Source: Massilia psychrophila
GTDB lineage: Bacteria > Pseudomonadota > Gammaproteobacteria > Burkholderiales > Burkholderiaceae_D
DNA length: 35,659 nucleotides
Reading direction: 5' to 3'
Assembly (NCBI RefSeq): GCF_002760665.1
Contig: NZ_PDOB01000039.1
Location: 1 to 35,659, forward strand
The notes under the pieces are model-generated. The model saw only the letters and a list, made by a program, of their open reading frames with translations. It was not told the DNA's origin and did not search any database. A program made the position numbers and the translations under genes. Positions 34,181 through 35,659 of this stretch are shown here, in pieces (the first letter of the stretch is position 1; each line of letters opens with the position of its first letter).

Positions 34181-35098
34181 TTAGGTGGCTGGGATCCATC
34201 TTCGGTACACGTGCTTTCGGTGGTACTCCATGTACTTCTCCTGTTCCGGGGAAAATGGCCGGTGTCCCATGCCTGAGAGGTGCCATTGATGGCATACATC
34301 GATCGCTTCGGGGGCAATCATGCACTCTCCAGCTTGATTAAAGGTCAAAAAACCCTTATCAAAAAGCCGGTCGACATGAGGCGCCAGGAGTAGCCCATTA
34401 TTTCCATCTAGTCGCTCAACATTCGTCGAATGCTTCCACGGTTTGATATGGCTGGCCGTCAAAAAGTGTAGGGCTGTAGTACCGGTCAACCGGCAATTTC
34501 TCTCTGCCAAAGCAACTCTGGTCCTGAACACACCCTGTCCGCGACGAGATTTAAACAAGCTAATTTTCTCCGTCAGTGGCAAGTCGGATCGATCGATAGA
34601 AGCCTCGGCCAAATCTGCGTCAGTTTCGTTATCGAAATCAAAAGGCAAATCGCGATAGCTGGAGGTATACCAATCGACAAGATAACGGAATTGTTCCTGG
34701 ACCTCGTCTCGAGGAGGGCAGGTTGGTCCGGAGGATTTGTCGGTACTGTCGTGCGGTCCATCCGATAGTTTGTACAATCGAAATCCACCACTTGGGTCCG
34801 GGGTATGGCCGTCTTTAGTTCTAAACAGGTAGCGATTTCGGCTACCTCCCATTGCTGGTACTTTCGGATTTGAATATCTGCGTTTCCAACTAATTAGTTG
34901 CTGCTCAAGGCTTTGCGTCAAAGCGTCCTTGAAGAGTTCTTCATGTTTACGTTGAATTTGCTTCAGCGTGATCAGCTGTTCGGCTGAGGTGTCAGGGTAC
35001 AACGAACTAGCTACCGCGACCCAGTACATCGTCATTTTGTTCATATGGATTCTTTCACCCGTAGAGTTTAATTCTAATTGGTGAACTTCCCAAGTCAT
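34181..35098 (-). CDS. HNH_2-type endonuclease
   Basis: A 305-aa protein. The C-terminal half is an HNH_2 nuclease: RGQGVFRTRVALAERNCRLT (residues ~186-205), FLTASHIKPWKHS (His217), NVERLDGNNGLLLAPHVDRL (Asn233/234, His241, Asp243), FDKGFLTF. The N-terminal half is charged and helical, with no recognised domain. Proteins of this build include stand-alone restriction-like nucleases. The start at 35098 (MTWEVHQLELN) is supported by an ATGA overlap with the end of a decayed upstream frame; Met19 at 35044 is an alternative with a GAAAGAA upstream. It sits in the degraded island beside the ATPase-HNH pair, on the opposite strand and separated from it by the dead IS5 element. A methylase partner is not visible in the window. 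Confidence 0.82.
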   Translation of the reverse strand: MTWEVHQLELNSTGERIHMNKMTMYWVAVASSLYPDTSAEQLITLKQIQRKHEELFKDALTQSLEQQLISWKRRYSNPKVPAMGGSRNRYLFRTKDGHTPDPSGGFRLYKLSDGPHDSTDKSSGPTCPPRDEVQEQFRYLVDWYTSSYRDLPFDFDNETDADLAEASIDRSDLPLTEKISLFKSRRGQGVFRTRVALAERNCRLTGTTALHFLTASHIKPWKHSTNVERLDGNNGLLLAPHVDRLFDKGFLTFNQAGECMIAPEAIDVCHQWHLSGMGHRPFSPEQEKYMEYHRKHVYRRWIPAT

Positions 35099-35480
35099 TT
35101 CAGTGTGAGGTCTTCGGGAAATATGTCTTTAGTCTCCTCAAAGTGAATCACTACCTCTGAAGCATCAAGGAGGCGGCTCAGGCGAATACCACTTATAGGT
35201 CGCACTACAGGCCTAGCGCACTGGGCCAAAAATCAGCCATACCTCATCTTGATGCTTATCGTCCATTCCTGAGACCATAGCAAGGAAATAGTCAGCCCCG
35301 CGCTTGCGCGCTCTGACAGTTTGCCGAAATTTTCCTCGGCGGCGCCAGAGAGTGTTAGCTCGCTCAGTAAATCTTGATCGACGAACAGGTTGGTAGCGAA
35401 GCCTCGCTTGCAAGTCGCGACTTCCAATCTCGCAGTGTCCACGTTGGCGGCCGAGTTAGATGCGTAGCCAACCTTGTCTC
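35095..35480 (-). pseudogene. Frameshifted unrecognised gene directly upstream of the HNH_2 nuclease
   Basis: Three frame segments join into a coherent reading: DKVGYASNSAANVDTARLEV, ATCKRGFATNLFVDQDLLSE, LTLSGAAEENFGKLSERAS; then GADYFLAMVSGMDDKHQDEV, WLIFGPV; then RPVVRPISGIRLSRLLDASE, VVIHFEETKDIFPEDLTLK, stop. The last stop overlaps the nuclease ATG (ATGA). The tight overlap suggests a former upstream partner or regulator of the nuclease, now broken by frameshifts near 35300 and 35213. I do not recognise the family. Sequencing errors would be an alternative explanation for the shifts. Confidence 0.45.
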
Positions 35481-35595
35481 AGCGCTGCCCTATCAGCGCA
35501 GGTGTATTGCGCGGCCAGCGCCGGTTGGAGCAACCCCCCTGTGTCAAACTACTGTGAGACAACTTCATCATGCTAATTAAGGAAGTTGCTATCAC

Positions 35596-35659
35596 ATGGA
35601 AAACCAGATGTCGCCAGCGGTAAAACAAAATGATGAACGCGAGAGTGCCGAGGTTGTCG
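35596..35659 (+). CDS. Start of an unidentified gene (cut by right window edge)
   Basis: An ATG at 35596 has an AAGGAAG ribosome site 8 nt upstream in AT-rich leader DNA (TAATTAAGGAAGTTG). The 21 visible codons (MENQMSPAVKQNDERESAEV, V) are polar and charged. The product cannot be identified from this much sequence. It is divergent from the decayed frame and the HNH_2 nuclease. Confidence 0.45.
   Translation, partial: MENQMSPAVKQNDERESAEVV

Overview
The window looks like a chromosomal stretch from a high-GC betaproteobacterium, most likely Oxalobacteraceae (Massilia/Duganella/Janthinobacterium type). This is inferred from gene content and codon usage (monomeric NADP-isocitrate dehydrogenase, divergent metR/metE, the DUF2760-Hsp70-Hsp70 cluster, large TonB receptors), not from a marker gene. 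About 28 kb is ordinary, tightly coded chromosome. The last ~7.5 kb (about 28.1-35.66 kb) is by eye more AT-rich and full of broken mobile DNA.

Layout. 1-4.1 kb: exported FecR/DUF6600-type protein (cut by the left edge), LysE-type exporter, HU protein, an orphan ribbon-helix-helix (BrnA-like) protein, and a DUF808 membrane protein. 4.3-10.9 kb: two TonB-dependent receptors, a Tat-type alpha/beta hydrolase that appears to lack its nucleophilic serine, and a SnoaL-like protein. 11.0-13.0 kb: a dead IS6-family element and a broken molybdopterin oxidoreductase. 13.35-18.7 kb: an overlapping operon of a DUF2760 protein and two divergent Hsp70 proteins. 19.1-21.4 kb: monomeric isocitrate dehydrogenase, with an inverted repeat upstream. 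21.5-22.5 kb: a second dead IS6-family element, followed by two extra IS6-like ends. 22.5-23.2 kb: a Phd/VapC-type toxin-antitoxin pair. 23.2-26.5 kb: metR and metE, divergent, sharing a candidate MetR box. 26.6-28.1 kb: a Tn3 transposase fragment and a periplasmic branched-chain amino-acid type binding protein.

The right-hand island (28.15-35.66 kb) holds remnants of IS1380, IS3 and IS5 elements, a frameshifted exported-protein gene, a small gene broken by a stop codon, a PAPS-reductase-like C-terminal fragment, and three clustered copies of an 11-bp direct repeat. Set among this debris are intact genes: an SMC-type AAA ATPase overlapping an HNH nuclease (Septu/PtuAB-like architecture), and, after a dead IS5 element, a separate HNH_2-type nuclease on the other strand. 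The ATPase-HNH pair is the best candidate for a poorly described system. It keeps all the expected motifs, but the ATPase carries about 210 residues of unrecognised sequence before the Walker A motif.

No tRNA, rRNA, CRISPR array or riboswitch was recognised. All family assignments come from reading motifs by eye; no database search was possible.
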